Shown here: positions 36,052 through 45,600 of the stretch, one piece after another
Position numbering within the stretch: the first letter of the stretch is position 1
Layout of the letters: each line of letters starts with the position of its first letter
DNA from: Cyanomargarita calcarea GSE-NOS-MK-12-04C
GTDB lineage: Bacteria > Cyanobacteriota > Cyanobacteriia > Cyanobacteriales > Nostocaceae
Assembly (NCBI GenBank): GCA_019359595.1
Contig: JAHHGZ010000008.1
Span: forward strand, 1 to 64,000
Length of the DNA: 64,000 bases
Direction of reading: 5' to 3'
Notes under the pieces: model-generated
What the model saw: the letters and a program-made list of their open reading frames with translations, nothing else
Databases searched by the model: none
Told to the model about the DNA's origin: nothing
Made by a program: the position numbers and the translations under genes

Positions 36052-36351
36052 TCAAGGACCCCATTCCAATGTAATCTCCAAATTAGCTGTAGCAGTACCC
36101 TTTACCAGCAAAGCCGTTAACTTTCCAGATTCCATGCCAATCTCTATACCAAACTTTACACTTGCCCTATCTGGCTTAACTTTTTGTAATGTTTCGGCAA
36201 TATCTTTAGAAAGGGATTCAATAGCGGTGGTAACCTCGCTAAATGGTCGAGTTTGAAATCCTACTTTGCGATCGCCTATGGGTGTAGCTTCTACTCTGAC
36301 GCTTGTACCATCAGTCAGTTCTACTGAAATAATTTTGGTCTGAGGTTCCAT
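36052..36351 (-). CDS. CU044_2847 family protein (Trypco1 domain)
   Basis: The 99-residue protein has ISVELTDGTSVRVEATP, then TRPFSEVTTAIESLSKDIAETLQKVKPDRASVKFGIEIGMESGKLTALLVKG and TANLEITLEW, the pattern of the CU044_2847/trypsin-co-occurring domain 1 family. In other genomes such small domains are found near trypsin-like proteases and STAND or effector-associated proteins, and are proposed to act in conflict or signalling systems. Here no protease or STAND gene is adjacent; the nearest neighbours are a broken ParE toxin and a SWIM protein. The function is not known. Confidence 0.75.
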   Translation of the reverse strand: MEPQTKIISVELTDGTSVRVEATPIGDRKVGFQTRPFSEVTTAIESLSKDIAETLQKVKPDRASVKFGIEIGMESGKLTALLVKGTATANLEITLEWGP

Positions 36352-36550
36352 TTTCGCCCGAATAGATTACTCTGCCTTTATACCATTTCTTCGTTTTAAT
36401 CCGTCTAGGAAATAATTCTTAACAAACAAGCCACTTTTAATTATTTACATAATAGTCACTCCCTGGATGTTTAGCGGAATCCACCAGCGATATTGTAGAA
36501 TAAAAAGCAACCAAGTATTTATCAATTATACCGACTGCATTGCCGTCCGT

Positions 36551-36610
36551 CAGAGACTTGAAGTCTCTGTCTAATAGCTAAAGTCCTCTTTAAGAGGACT
36601 ATTAGAGAAT
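36551..36610. repeat. Double-hairpin repeat (agtcctct type)
   Basis: Two hairpins follow one another: agagactt/aagtctct (36552-36568) and agtcctctt/aagaggact (36582-36600), and then attagaga. The second hairpin plus attaga recurs at 44949-45006 and, degenerate, at 949-989. It lies in a gap between the Trypco1 and SWIM genes that holds no other gene. Confidence 0.65.
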
Positions 36611-36672
36611 TCATATTTTCATGTCAAGTTAGATAGTTATTTATACCTTTATGTGAAAGACATAATTTAACC

Positions 36673-37494
36673 TCAAACATTCATCGCTGCTAAAAAAGCC
36701 TTTTGACTAACATCCTTATAAACTGCATCCAGATATTTCATTGTCACATCTGTAGGAGACAAATGTACAGAATCCTCTTCTTTCCCTAGGGGAATTGGGC
36801 CTAAGGCATCTAAAACTGTCTCGCTACTTGATGGTGCAATTACAACTAGAGAAGACTCCAAAGGCTCATTATATTGCCAAAAAGAGTCTAGTTTGATAGT
36901 GGGTTGGTTGTTCTCAGATGTCTCAGTGACTATTGATGGGGTTTCTTGATTGCTAGCACTGCGGACTTTGCGTAAATCGCTGATAATTTGTTTTTTAGCC
37001 CGACCCCGTAATTGAAATAATACAAATGGGTCTTCACTAAAGCGATCGCCTAACTGATAGTACACTGCACCGACGTGTTTGCAAGGATTTACTTTGTCAG
37101 GACAAGAGCATTTGCTTTCGACATCTGAGAGCGTGAAAGGAAAGAGCGAAAGACCATTGGCAGTGAATACATCTTCAATATTTTGCGGCATTTCTCCAGC
37201 CAATAATTTCCCTGCAAAAATCGCTTTTTTGGACATTGTTTCAATCACATAACCCCATTCTTCTTCACTAAAAGGGTTTAGGGAAAGAGAAACTTTATAA
37301 GGGTCGGGTTCGCTACCTTGGACTCTAGCTAAAACTTTTTCAGCTTTAAATTCTATGCTGAGAACATTACCTTGACGAGAATAATTTCTCGCACGTTCTA
37401 AACGCTTTTTAAACCGATAAGAATCTAGTAAATCTAACCACCGTTGTGACCACCATTCACGACTTGCTTGTAATGTTTCTGTTGAATTTGTCAT
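36673..37494 (-). CDS. SWIM zinc finger protein (partner of the SNF2 helicase)
   Basis: The 273-residue protein carries a SWIM zinc finger, CxCx6CxH, as CSCPDKVNPCKH at residues 129-140, within a region that matches proteins encoded next to bacterial SNF2 helicases. The N-terminal 120 residues have SREWWSQRWLDLLDSYRFKKRLERARNYSRQGNV, the conserved start of this family. The SNF2 helicase gene ends about 295 bp upstream on the same strand. The pair probably works together on nucleic acids, with SWIM acting as a DNA- or protein-binding module. No catalytic motif is present. Confidence 0.88.
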   Translation of the reverse strand: MTNSTETLQASREWWSQRWLDLLDSYRFKKRLERARNYSRQGNVLSIEFKAEKVLARVQGSEPDPYKVSLSLNPFSEEEWGYVIETMSKKAIFAGKLLAGEMPQNIEDVFTANGLSLFPFTLSDVESKCSCPDKVNPCKHVGAVYYQLGDRFSEDPFVLFQLRGRAKKQIISDLRKVRSASNQETPSIVTETSENNQPTIKLDSFWQYNEPLESSLVVIAPSSSETVLDALGPIPLGKEEDSVHLSPTDVTMKYLDAVYKDVSQKAFLAAMNV

Positions 37495-37633
37495 ATTTCT
37501 ATTGTTAGTTCTCCGTTGAGTGCAGTATATTTAATTAGCCGCTTCGTTATAGGATGGACGCACCCTGGACGCAGATAAATTTTTACCTCACCAGACTAGG
37601 AAACGCTATAACTCCTAACTCCTACCTCTACCC

Positions 37634-37748
37634 CTGTTAAGGTGTAGGCTGTAAAATGGTTTTTTCTTTGCGTTCTTCATTACTACCCTCCGGGAAGGTA
37701 AGAGTAAAAATTAGGTATTTTACACTAGTTATTGAGTCACCTTAACAG
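37634..37748. repeat. MITE-like element, family C (ctgttaaggtg ends)
   Basis: A 115-bp stretch is bounded by perfect 11-bp inverted repeats, ctgttaaggtg and caccttaacag. The adjacent sequences gtaaaat and attttac also pair. It sits inside the gap between the SNF2 and SWIM genes, within a tract of ctcctaa heptamers (37610-37795). It has no coding capacity. Confidence 0.65.
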
Positions 37749-37789
37749 CCGTACTCCTAACTCCTAACTCCTAACTCCTAACTCCTAAC

Positions 37790-40700
37790 TTAATCTTCTT
37801 CAATAACAGCACTGCGGTCAAGTAAAAGTAAATTTCTGAGTTGGTTTGTATCAAGTTCAGTTAGCCATTCTTCACCACCACCAACAACTTGTTCAGCCAG
37901 TTGTTTTTTACTTTCAATCATATCGTGGATTTTCTCTTCTAAAGTACCATTGCAAACAAACTTATGCACTTGCACATTGCGGGTTTGACCAATACGAAAG
38001 ACTCTATCTGTGGCTTGGTTTTCTACTGCTGGGTTCCACCATCTATCAAAGTGGAAAACATGATTAGCCCGAGTTAAATTCAATCCCACACCACCGGCTT
38101 TTAGAGACAGAATCATAATTGGTGGTCCTTGAGGATCGTGTTGAAAACGGTCTATCATTTCCTCCCGTTGCTTTTTACTGCTGCTACCATATAAGAAGAA
38201 AATCTCTCGCTTAAACTGATTTTCTAGATAGGGTTTGAGTAGCTTTCCCCACTCCGCAAATTGGGTAAAAATTAAAGAGCGATCGCCTTCTAAAATCACC
38301 TCCTCTAACATTTCCTCCAAACGCTGGAGTTTGCCAGAATGATATTCTTCTAGAGAGTTTTTCTTGAGATATTGGGCTGGGTGATTGCAGACTTGTTTGA
38401 GCTTTACAAGTAGAGCCAAAATCATCCCCCGTCTTTGCAACCCGGATGCTGTTTCAATCTCAGCTAAAGAATCTTCCACAACTTTCTGATAAAGTGTTGC
38501 TTGGTCGGGAGTTAAACCGCAAAACACGTTCATTTCTTGCTTGTCTGGCAAATCTTGAATTATCTCGCGATCGCTTTTCAAACGACGCAGAATAAACGGT
38601 TGAACCAAGGAACGCAATTGATTCAAGGAAGCACTATCTCCATACTTCTCAATTGGCATGGCAAACCTTCTTTGAAAAAATTGCTTATTTCCCAAATAAC
38701 CCGGATTGAGAAAGTCTAAAATAGACCATAATTCTTGCAGTCTATTTTCTACCGGCGTTCCTGTCAATGCGATGCGAAATGTCGCTTCTAATTGTCTTAC
38801 AGCCTGAGACTGTTTGGCATCGGGATTTTTAATATTTTGAGCTTCATCTAAAACAATCCCTTGCCAAGAAACACCCTGTAATGATTTGACATCACGGTGA
38901 AGCAGCGAATAGCTCGTAATCGCTAAATCATATTTCTTCACTGTTTCCGCAAACGCTTTCCCTTTAGGACGTTTGTCCCCATGATATTGTAAAACCTTCA
39001 GGGTAGGAGCGAATTTTTTCACCTCTCTTTCCCAATTACCTAATACTGAAGTTGGACAAACCAGTAGCGTCGGTTGCTCTAATACCTCTTCCTCCTTTAG
39101 ATGTAGTAAAAAAGCAATAAACTGGACAGTATTATGGCAGATAATATTATTAGCAACAAAATTGTGATATTTGCTAACCTCCAAATCATACACCCATCCC
39201 CGATACTCAACATCCTCTATACTGTCGATTTTACAGTAAAATACTTCTTGTAAGAATTGGCGTGAATCCCCCGCAGACTTGGTTCGTGTCTGCGCGATTG
39301 CTAATTCCCTGCTCAAATATGACTTACGCAAAAACCCTCTGAAACTCTTACTCCTTTGCGTACTTCGCGTCTTCGCGGTTCCATAAATCAAAGTTTCCGG
39401 CAAATTCTGCGTAACTCCCATAGCACACCTATCTTCAAATTGCCCGTCACAACCCATTGTTGCAGGAACCCCAACATAATCCCCTACCTGCAATTGATTC
39501 GTCCAACCCCTACTCGTGAGCAACTTATGGCGACGAGTAATAGTGACACTTCTACCATCCTCTAAAGTCACCTTTCGTAATTTTTCGCAAACTTGCTGCC
39601 GATACAACCGCCGGATAGGAGCCTGTACAATCTTACCCTGTTCCTCATCTATAGAATTTACCAGCAATTCCGTCCTCGGCTCTGCCCAATATCCCTCCCC
39701 ATCAAACACTGTTGCCCCAGCATGAGTTTTCCAAATTTCTTCTGCTGTATTTAATACTCCATTTACATATATCTGAGTATCACTTTTCACACATTTCCCG
39801 AGACCCATATCATCTGCGAGACAAGCACCCAAGCCCCAACGTTCTAAAAATGCCAGCCAAGCAGCACCACGTTCTTGATACGGTCTTAACTGTCCTTGGA
39901 AATTTGCAGGTGTGGGTAAAGGCTCTATCGCCTGATTATTTGTTAGAGCACCAATTAATTCGTGCAATGCTCCAGAGGCATCAAAGCTGACTACTGGTAA
40001 TTTTTCAATTACTTGGGTATCACCAGTACTCAGACGTAAAGCATCTTCTAAAGACAGCGCCATTTGTTCCTTACGAGAGGCAAAAAATGCTTGGGCTGTC
40101 TTAATATCTTGGGCACGCAATTCTACCCATTCCCCATTAATTTCCACCAACGGACTGTTCAAAGCCACGAGCCTGTTAAATTCTTTTTGGGAAATAGTCT
40201 GACCCCCAATAGCTAATTGCCACTCAAAATTTAGCAAACTCTGCAAACCCAAACGTCCCTGGTTCTTGTCTGGTGTTTGGGCCGTGATTTTTAAACCCAG
40301 ACGATTGGCAATATCTCCACGATTGGCTAAACTCGGAGGTAAAACCACACCCAAACCGCTATCTTCAAAACGCCAAGCGACAGACTTGATAAACTCGTAT
40401 GCTTGGACTGGGGTGATGTGGCAATCAGAAGGAGATTCGCTTTCCAAACTGGCAGTAATTACTGGATACAATCGGGAAGCTAGCCCCAAACCTCGCAAAA
40501 ATGTTTCCTGCGGTTGTTCAATTGTCCGATTTTGATAAACTAATCTCTCGACTGGATGCTTCCAAATCGTTCCAGCATCCACCAAAAACTCTTTATCATC
40601 AGCCGCTTGCAGAAAATAAGCCAAAGTCCAATCAGTTTCCTCTGACTCTGGGGAACGCAACTCAAAACAGGAGCGATACTGACTCTTCCCCACCAATTCA

Positions 40701-41674
40701 TACTGTAGCGGCATAGTCCAAGCTTTCAGTGCCGCTTCTAAGCGTTCCAAACCAAGCGGTTCTGCACTGATTGTATTGGTGGTAACAGCCGTTAAGCTTT
40801 GCAACCACTGCCGCACCGCAGGCGGTAGAGTAGACATAATCCTTGTTTCTACAAGGGATTGAGAACTCACCATCCCCCGTAGTTGGGCATCTATTGTACT
40901 GTTGAGAAATCCCTCTAACAATTTTTGAGGCATGGAAGGTAAATTCAGTGCTGCATATTGCTCGTCGTTTGACGGCTGACCCTCCTGATACATTTTGCAA
41001 GCAAGAGGCATCAATTCTTTAAATTTTTCCAAGCGGGTTCCATCCACCGCACTATCTAATAGTGCTTGCCATTTTGCGATCGCTTCACCATCTCCTTGCC
41101 GTTCAATTGTTGGTAAAAACTTACACCGCGAGATTAAATCTAAACTCCACCGAGCAATTTGCGACCAAAAGCGTAAATCTCCACCTAAATAAGCATCTTC
41201 CCCATTTGTTGCACTCAGGGGTAGAGAAGTGAGAAATTTTACAGTTTGCCAAGGGTTAAGACAAAAACCTTCCACTTGCCAAGGTTGCAAATATTGCTCT
41301 TGTTGGTTTGGCGAATCTAATGTGACAGAATATATGGGTGATAAAAAAATTGCCCCATCCTTACTGCTTTCTGAGATGTAAGTTGGTAGAGCAATTGTTT
41401 GGGATTGGGTTGGCAGACTAGAATCACCAGCGTTACGCCTTGTTTTCCCACTTGCAGAAACTTGAGACTGTGAAACAGCATTCGCTATTGTTATATGCAA
41501 AGAATGCAACCACTCGCTTAATTCAACTGCGGTTATCGCTAATGGATGTGGTTGTATATTTGTCAATGCACTTTTAGTATTATCTATTTGTGGCGATGTT
41601 CGCCAAGTCTCTCCCCAAATAAATAAACAACCATCCTGATGTTGTAGTAGCCAACTACCGTGTAATATTGCCAT
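37790..41674 (-). CDS. SNF2/SWI2-type helicase containing an intein in the Walker A motif
   Basis: The precursor has 1294 residues, of which 628-848 are an intein and about 1073 form the helicase. The extein has a long N-terminal domain, then LRPYQERGAAWLAFLERWGLGACLADDMGLGK, which is split after the Walker A lysine and resumes with TVQFIAFLLHL. Motifs Ia (LLVCPTSVLGNWEREV), II (VLDEAQNIKN, a DEAQ box) and III (ALTGTPVENRLQELWSILDFL) follow. The C-terminal lobe has LILSLKAGGVGLNLT-like VI and RVFRIGQ. I start at ATG 41674 (MAILHGSWLL); the TTG at 41689 is not needed. The ATPase cannot work until the intein leaves, because K627 and T849 must be joined. A SWIM protein gene lies downstream and is the likely partner. 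Confidence 0.95.
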   Translation of the reverse strand: MAILHGSWLLQHQDGCLFIWGETWRTSPQIDNTKSALTNIQPHPLAITAVELSEWLHSLHITIANAVSQSQVSASGKTRRNAGDSSLPTQSQTIALPTYISESSKDGAIFLSPIYSVTLDSPNQQEQYLQPWQVEGFCLNPWQTVKFLTSLPLSATNGEDAYLGGDLRFWSQIARWSLDLISRCKFLPTIERQGDGEAIAKWQALLDSAVDGTRLEKFKELMPLACKMYQEGQPSNDEQYAALNLPSMPQKLLEGFLNSTIDAQLRGMVSSQSLVETRIMSTLPPAVRQWLQSLTAVTTNTISAEPLGLERLEAALKAWTMPLQYELVGKSQYRSCFELRSPESEETDWTLAYFLQAADDKEFLVDAGTIWKHPVERLVYQNRTIEQPQETFLRGLGLASRLYPVITASLESESPSDCHITPVQAYEFIKSVAWRFEDSGLGVVLPPSLANRGDIANRLGLKITAQTPDKNQGRLGLQSLLNFEWQLAIGGQTISQKEFNRLVALNSPLVEINGEWVELRAQDIKTAQAFFASRKEQMALSLEDALRLSTGDTQVIEKLPVVSFDASGALHELIGALTNNQAIEPLPTPANFQGQLRPYQERGAAWLAFLERWGLGACLADDMGLGKCVKSDTQIYVNGVLNTAEEIWKTHAGATVFDGEGYWAEPRTELLVNSIDEEQGKIVQAPIRRLYRQQVCEKLRKVTLEDGRSVTITRRHKLLTSRGWTNQLQVGDYVGVPATMGCDGQFEDRCAMGVTQNLPETLIYGTAKTRSTQRSKSFRGFLRKSYLSRELAIAQTRTKSAGDSRQFLQEVFYCKIDSIEDVEYRGWVYDLEVSKYHNFVANNIICHNTVQFIAFLLHLKEEEVLEQPTLLVCPTSVLGNWEREVKKFAPTLKVLQYHGDKRPKGKAFAETVKKYDLAITSYSLLHRDVKSLQGVSWQGIVLDEAQNIKNPDAKQSQAVRQLEATFRIALTGTPVENRLQELWSILDFLNPGYLGNKQFFQRRFAMPIEKYGDSASLNQLRSLVQPFILRRLKSDREIIQDLPDKQEMNVFCGLTPDQATLYQKVVEDSLAEIETASGLQRRGMILALLVKLKQVCNHPAQYLKKNSLEEYHSGKLQRLEEMLEEVILEGDRSLIFTQFAEWGKLLKPYLENQFKREIFFLYGSSSKKQREEMIDRFQHDPQGPPIMILSLKAGGVGLNLTRANHVFHFDRWWNPAVENQATDRVFRIGQTRNVQVHKFVCNGTLEEKIHDMIESKKQLAEQVVGGGEEWLTELDTNQLRNLLLLDRSAVIEED
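39131..39793 (-). other. Mini-intein of 221 residues within the SNF2 gene
   Basis: The intein begins with Cys (CVKSDTQIYVNG, block A) and ends VANNIICHN, with Thr as the +1 extein residue. Block B is RSVTITRRHKLLTSRGW, with the TxxH motif. Blocks F and G are VYDLEVSKYHNFVANN and IICHN, with the penultimate His and terminal Asn. All protein-splicing residues are present. At 221 residues there is no room for a full homing endonuclease, and no LAGLIDADG motif is seen. About 100 bp near its middle are a repeat of MITE-like family A. Because the host gene can be translated through it, splicing is probably still active. Confidence 0.9.
39320..39420. repeat. MITE-like repeat, family A, inside the intein coding sequence
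   Basis: The stretch starts tgacttacgcaaaaaccctc and ends attctgcgtaactccca, and between them has ttcgcgtcttcgcggttcc-type modules, matching the copies at 6440-6572 and 22066-22238. It lies at intein residues about 125-158, in the linker where homing endonucleases reside, and is translated as VTQNLPETLIYG, then TAKTRSTQRSKSF. The reading frame is kept across it. Confidence 0.7.
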
Positions 41675-41820
41675 TTGGTAATTACTCAATTTTAAAAGTA
41701 CAAGTAAAGTCTCAAATTCGCCGATTTTCTATTGCCTAAGTTTCCGATATAACATTAATAAAATAGTTTCTATTGATAGAGAAAATAATCGCAATCAAAA
41801 TTATTATTAAATATAGAATT

Positions 41821-41951
41821 ATATCAAATCCGGTAGCATCGGAATGATAAATTAACCGCAGATATAGACGCGGTACGGCTTCTTGCAGGGTACACAGATG
41901 AACGCGGACTTAGAGAAAGAATAAATAATTCCGATGTAAACGGATTCGATA
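41821..41951. repeat. MITE-like element, family B (32-bp imperfect inverted ends)
   Basis: The left arm (atatcaaatccggtagcatc and on to 41852) and the reverse complement of the right arm (41920-41951) agree at 25 of 32 positions. The roughly 67 bases between them have no coding capacity. The ends resemble a small non-autonomous element. The gap around it, between SNF2 and pnp, has no recognised gene. Confidence 0.6.
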
Positions 41952-42677
41952 TTACTCCTTTATAAAATTTAAAAAAATGGCATAAAAGTGGAATTAGATA
42001 ATATCCATTCAAAAAGAGCAGGAGATGGTAAGGGCATTATTTAATATTGTGTTTCTTGAAGGTAAAAAATATCTTCAAAAGCAACCCCTATCTCAATTTT
42101 GAATTGCAGCTTACTGGATGAGTCAAGAAGCCTTTGCAGTCAGGGCAGTTGATGCAAACGCTGCACACAAGCCAAAAGAATTATTAGGAGCTTTTTTGTC
42201 AAGCCAAACTTTCTCGGTCGCTATACCCATGCAATGCTGGTTTTATTGTACACTCTGGGCAGCGCAGTCAAAGAATTGGGCAGTTTATGGGAGAGACAAC
42301 ACAACATGATAGTGTCCAAAAAACAGCGATCGCAGTTCCTGTACCGAAACGTATCGAGATGGTCGCTTGAGTTAAAAAGATTATCTGCGTCTGTGAGCTA
42401 TGCCCGTTAGATAGTGAAAGGCAATGGGTATTTTAGAGTAAGAAGCTTTCTCTGCCTCAACTTAGACTCTACCATTATCGACACCTAAAGAAGGGACGGA
42501 GTTTGTCATCCAAATTCCTGTCCGGTAGCACGTCCGTGATTAATTTTTAACTCCTAACTCCACTCCTTTGCTCCTCACGACTAATAACTCTTAACTCATT
42601 GGATCACCAGCAATAGTACATAAATGTTAGGATTGCCACAGAAAGAGAATAGCGAGCATAGAAGGAAAAAGAACTGA
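41952..42677. other. Gap before pnp
   Basis: No gene was supported. A 63-codon frame (42118-42309) is composed of unrelated words with no ribosome binding site and looks like chance. Heptamer-like ctcctaactcc units occur at 42550-42600. The pnp promoter should lie in the last 100-200 bases. Confidence 0.4.
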
Positions 42678-44834
42678 ATGGGAGAATTTGAGAAGTCAAT
42701 ATCCTTTGACGGACGGGATATTCGACTGAAGGTTGGCTTACTAGCTCCCCAGGCTGGTGGGTCTGTTTTGATACAGTCTGGGGATACGGCAGTTTTGGTG
42801 ACAGCTACGCGATCGAAAGCCAGAGAAGGCATTGATTTCCTTCCCCTCACCGTAGATTACGAAGAAAGATTGTATGCAGCTGGTAGGATTCCCGGAGGAA
42901 TCATGCGCCGGGAAGGTCGTCCACCTGAAAGGGCAATTCTCACTAGTCGTCTAATTGACCGTCCGTTGCGTCCATTATTTCCCTCGTGGTTGCGGGATGA
43001 CCTGCAAGTTGTAGCAGTGACTATGTCGATGGATGAACTGGTACCGCCAGATGTTCTAGCGGTGACTGGTGCTTCCATTGCGACTCTGTTAGCTCAGATA
43101 CCTTTTAACGGTCCGATGGCGGCTGTGCGCGTTGGTCTAGTAGGGGATGATTTTATCATTAATCCTACCTACGCAGAAATTGAAGCCGGAGACTTGGATT
43201 TAATCGTCGCAGGTTCCCCTCATGGTGTGATCATGGTTGAGGCCGGAGCCAATCAATTGCCAGAACGAGATATTATCGAAGCGATTGATTTTGGCTATGA
43301 AGCTGTCAGGGATTTAATCAAAGCCCAAGAAGAGTTGATTGAAGAACTGGGACTGCGAATCATCCAAGAAATACCCCCAGAAATGGACTCGACGCTGGAA
43401 AACTTTATCCGCTCTAGCGCCAGAGATGATATCAAAAAAATCCTGGCACAATTTGAATTGGGTAAAACCGACCGCGATGCAGCTTTAGATGTGGTGAAAG
43501 ACGCGATTAAAACGAAGATCGTCGAAATGTCAGATGAAGATCCAATTCGAGTCGCTGCTACCGCCAACGGTAAAGCACTCGAAAACACCTTCAAAGACAT
43601 AACCAAACAGTTGATGCGCCGTCAAATCGTTGAAGATAACGTGCGTGTTGATGGTCGCAAGCTCGATCAAGTCCGCCCCGTCTCTTGTGATGTTGGCATC
43701 TTGCCTCGGCGCGTCCACGGCAGCGGTTTATTTAATCGGGGACTCACCCAGGTGTTAAGCTGTTGCACCTTGGGTACACCAGGTGATGCCCAAAACCTGA
43801 ATGATGACCTGCAAGCAGACCAACACAAGCGTTATCTGCATCATTACAACTTCCCACCCTTCTCCGTTGGGGAAACCAAACCCATGCGTGCGCCGGGACG
43901 TCGGGAAATTGGTCACGGAGCGCTAGCAGAGCGAGCGATGTTACCTGTCCTACCATCGAAAACCGATTTTCCCTATGTAATTCGGGTAGTATCAGAAGTA
44001 CTTTCTTCCAACGGTTCCACCTCTATGGGTTCCGTCTGTGGTTCCACACTCGCACTTATGGACGCAGGTGTACCAATTCTTAAACCCGTCAGCGGTGCCG
44101 CAATGGGTTTGATTAAAGAAGGTGATGAAATCCGCGTTCTCACCGATATTCAAGGTATCGAAGATTTCTTGGGCGACATGGACTTTAAAGTCGCGGGTAC
44201 CGATACTGGCATTACAGCATTACAGATGGATATGAAAATATCGGGTCTGTCTATGGACGTGATTGCCCAAGCCGTGAATCAAGCCAAAGATGCGCGGTTG
44301 CATATCTTGGAGAAAATGCTTGCCTCCATTGATAAACCCCGGATTGAAACTTCACCTTATGCCCCACGTCTACTGACCATTAAGATTGACTCAGACATGA
44401 TTGGTCTGGTTATCGGACCTGGAGGCAAGACAATCAAGGGCATCACTGAAGAAACAGGTGCCAAAATCGATATAGAAGATGATGGTACTGTGACGATTTC
44501 TGCTGTGGATGAAAGTAAGGCGAAGAGAGCGCGTAATATCATCCAAGGTATGACACGCAAGCTCAACGAAGGTGATGTCTACGTTGGTCGCGTCACTAGG
44601 ATTATACCGATTGGTGCCTTTGTAGAATTTCTACCAGGTAAAGAAGGAATGATCCACATTTCTCAGCTAGCTGACTATCGTGTTGGCAAAGTTGAAGATG
44701 AAGTCGCTGTTGGTGATGAGGTCGTTGTCAAAGTGCGCGAAATTGACAATAAAGGTCGGATTAATCTCACCCGTTTGGGTATTCACCCAGATCAAGCAAC
44801 TACAGCCCGAGAAGCAGCAGCAGTAAATCGCTAG
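42678..44834 (+). CDS. pnp: Polyribonucleotide nucleotidyltransferase (PNPase)
   Basis: PNPase degrades RNA phosphorolytically from the 3' end and, in cyanobacteria, also adds heteropolymeric tails. The 718-residue protein has two RNase PH domains. The first starts [26 protein letters not shown]; the second, from about residue 325, includes [22 protein letters not shown] and [19 protein letters not shown] helical linker, a KH domain ([16 protein letters not shown], about 575) and an S1 domain ([31 protein letters not shown], about 635-665) complete it. It is single-copy in most bacteria and has no operon partner here (rpsO is not adjacent). Confidence 0.97.
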   Translation: MGEFEKSISFDGRDIRLKVGLLAPQAGGSVLIQSGDTAVLVTATRSKAREGIDFLPLTVDYEERLYAAGRIPGGIMRREGRPPERAILTSRLIDRPLRPLFPSWLRDDLQVVAVTMSMDELVPPDVLAVTGASIATLLAQIPFNGPMAAVRVGLVGDDFIINPTYAEIEAGDLDLIVAGSPHGVIMVEAGANQLPERDIIEAIDFGYEAVRDLIKAQEELIEELGLRIIQEIPPEMDSTLENFIRSSARDDIKKILAQFELGKTDRDAALDVVKDAIKTKIVEMSDEDPIRVAATANGKALENTFKDITKQLMRRQIVEDNVRVDGRKLDQVRPVSCDVGILPRRVHGSGLFNRGLTQVLSCCTLGTPGDAQNLNDDLQADQHKRYLHHYNFPPFSVGETKPMRAPGRREIGHGALAERAMLPVLPSKTDFPYVIRVVSEVLSSNGSTSMGSVCGSTLALMDAGVPILKPVSGAAMGLIKEGDEIRVLTDIQGIEDFLGDMDFKVAGTDTGITALQMDMKISGLSMDVIAQAVNQAKDARLHILEKMLASIDKPRIETSPYAPRLLTIKIDSDMIGLVIGPGGKTIKGITEETGAKIDIEDDGTVTISAVDESKAKRARNIIQGMTRKLNEGDVYVGRVTRIIPIGAFVEFLPGKEGMIHISQLADYRVGKVEDEVAVGDEVVVKVREIDNKGRINLTRLGIHPDQATTAREAAAVNR

Positions 44835-44948
44835 CTCTTTAACTGGATTTTAGATTCATCGCAAATCTAAAGTCCGCGTCAGCTTTTATCAAGAACCGGA
44901 TGAGCCGAACAACTCAACTAGCGGCTAGCAGTCACTGCCAGTCCTTGA

Positions 44949-45006
44949 AGTCCTCTTTTCGCCCTTGGCGTTCCCGTAGGGTAGAGGACTATTAGATAAT
45001 TTTTTT
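44949..45006 (+). terminator. Hairpin repeat with T-run, possible terminator of pnp
   Basis: The stem agtcctct/agaggact, with an inner ccct/aggg pairing, is followed by attagataa and seven T. It is also a copy of the dispersed hairpin repeat at 36551-36610. It lies 115 bp after the pnp stop, so termination is plausible but may not be its origin. Confidence 0.5.
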
Positions 45007-45141
45007 AATGTCAAATTAATTACTATTAAAATTTTAACCACCGATTTGTACGTATATACAAGATATAAGTTCCGCGATACCTTCGGTTACGAAACGTATC
45101 GCACTCTTCTATGTAGATACGCAGTTTCCCACTCTATTGCT

Positions 45142-45600
45142 TTAAGCAGCCATCATCGCTTGAATTTCTGCATAAGTTAGGCGATCGCCCACAGTCATCG
45201 GTTCTACAAAGGTTTCAATCCAGGTTTTAGCACCGTACTTGGCATTCTCAAAGTCATAAACCACAGTACAAGGTCCAGGAATCACCACCCGACGACTGTA
45301 GATATTCTGGCTGCTTTTTTTGACGGTGATGACAGGAACATACTCACCATCCTTATCTTTCTTGCCAAATAACTTAGTGTTGACGTGGATGTAAGTTGGG
45401 GATGGCGATTTCAGTTTTTTTTCCCAAGTGGCTTTTGGACCATATTTGCTTGTTTGGATGACTGGCTCACCATCAACCAAAGGAATCACCCAAGTTCCAC
45501 CGACTTTGAAAGCGCCCTCAACTCTGCCAGCTTTAAGTAAAGCTCTGACTCGACGGGGAGAAATACCCAATAATTTACCAAGTTCCTCTGTCCCAATCAT
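45142..45600 (-). CDS. Helix-turn-helix (excisionase-like) domain protein
   Basis: The 152-residue protein begins MIGTEELGKLLGISPRRVRALLKAGRVEGAFKVGGTWVIPLVDG, a MerR/excisionase-type helix-turn-helix of the kind that recognises DNA in integrases or partition systems. The remaining 100 residues (PKATWEKKLKSPSPTYIHVN, then VITVKKSSQNIYSRRVVIPGPC) are beta-rich and of unknown role. I start at ATG 45600; the TTG at 45624 is a weak alternative. It is not near an integrase, so it is probably not an element-borne excisionase. A regulatory role is inferred only from the domain. Confidence 0.65.
   Translation of the reverse strand: MIGTEELGKLLGISPRRVRALLKAGRVEGAFKVGGTWVIPLVDGEPVIQTSKYGPKATWEKKLKSPSPTYIHVNTKLFGKKDKDGEYVPVITVKKSSQNIYSRRVVIPGPCTVVYDFENAKYGAKTWIETFVEPMTVGDRLTYAEIQAMMAA

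Noticed and set aside
42118-42309. 63-codon frame before pnp as a gene
   Set aside because: It has no ribosome binding site, no family resemblance and lies in a gap of low coding quality.
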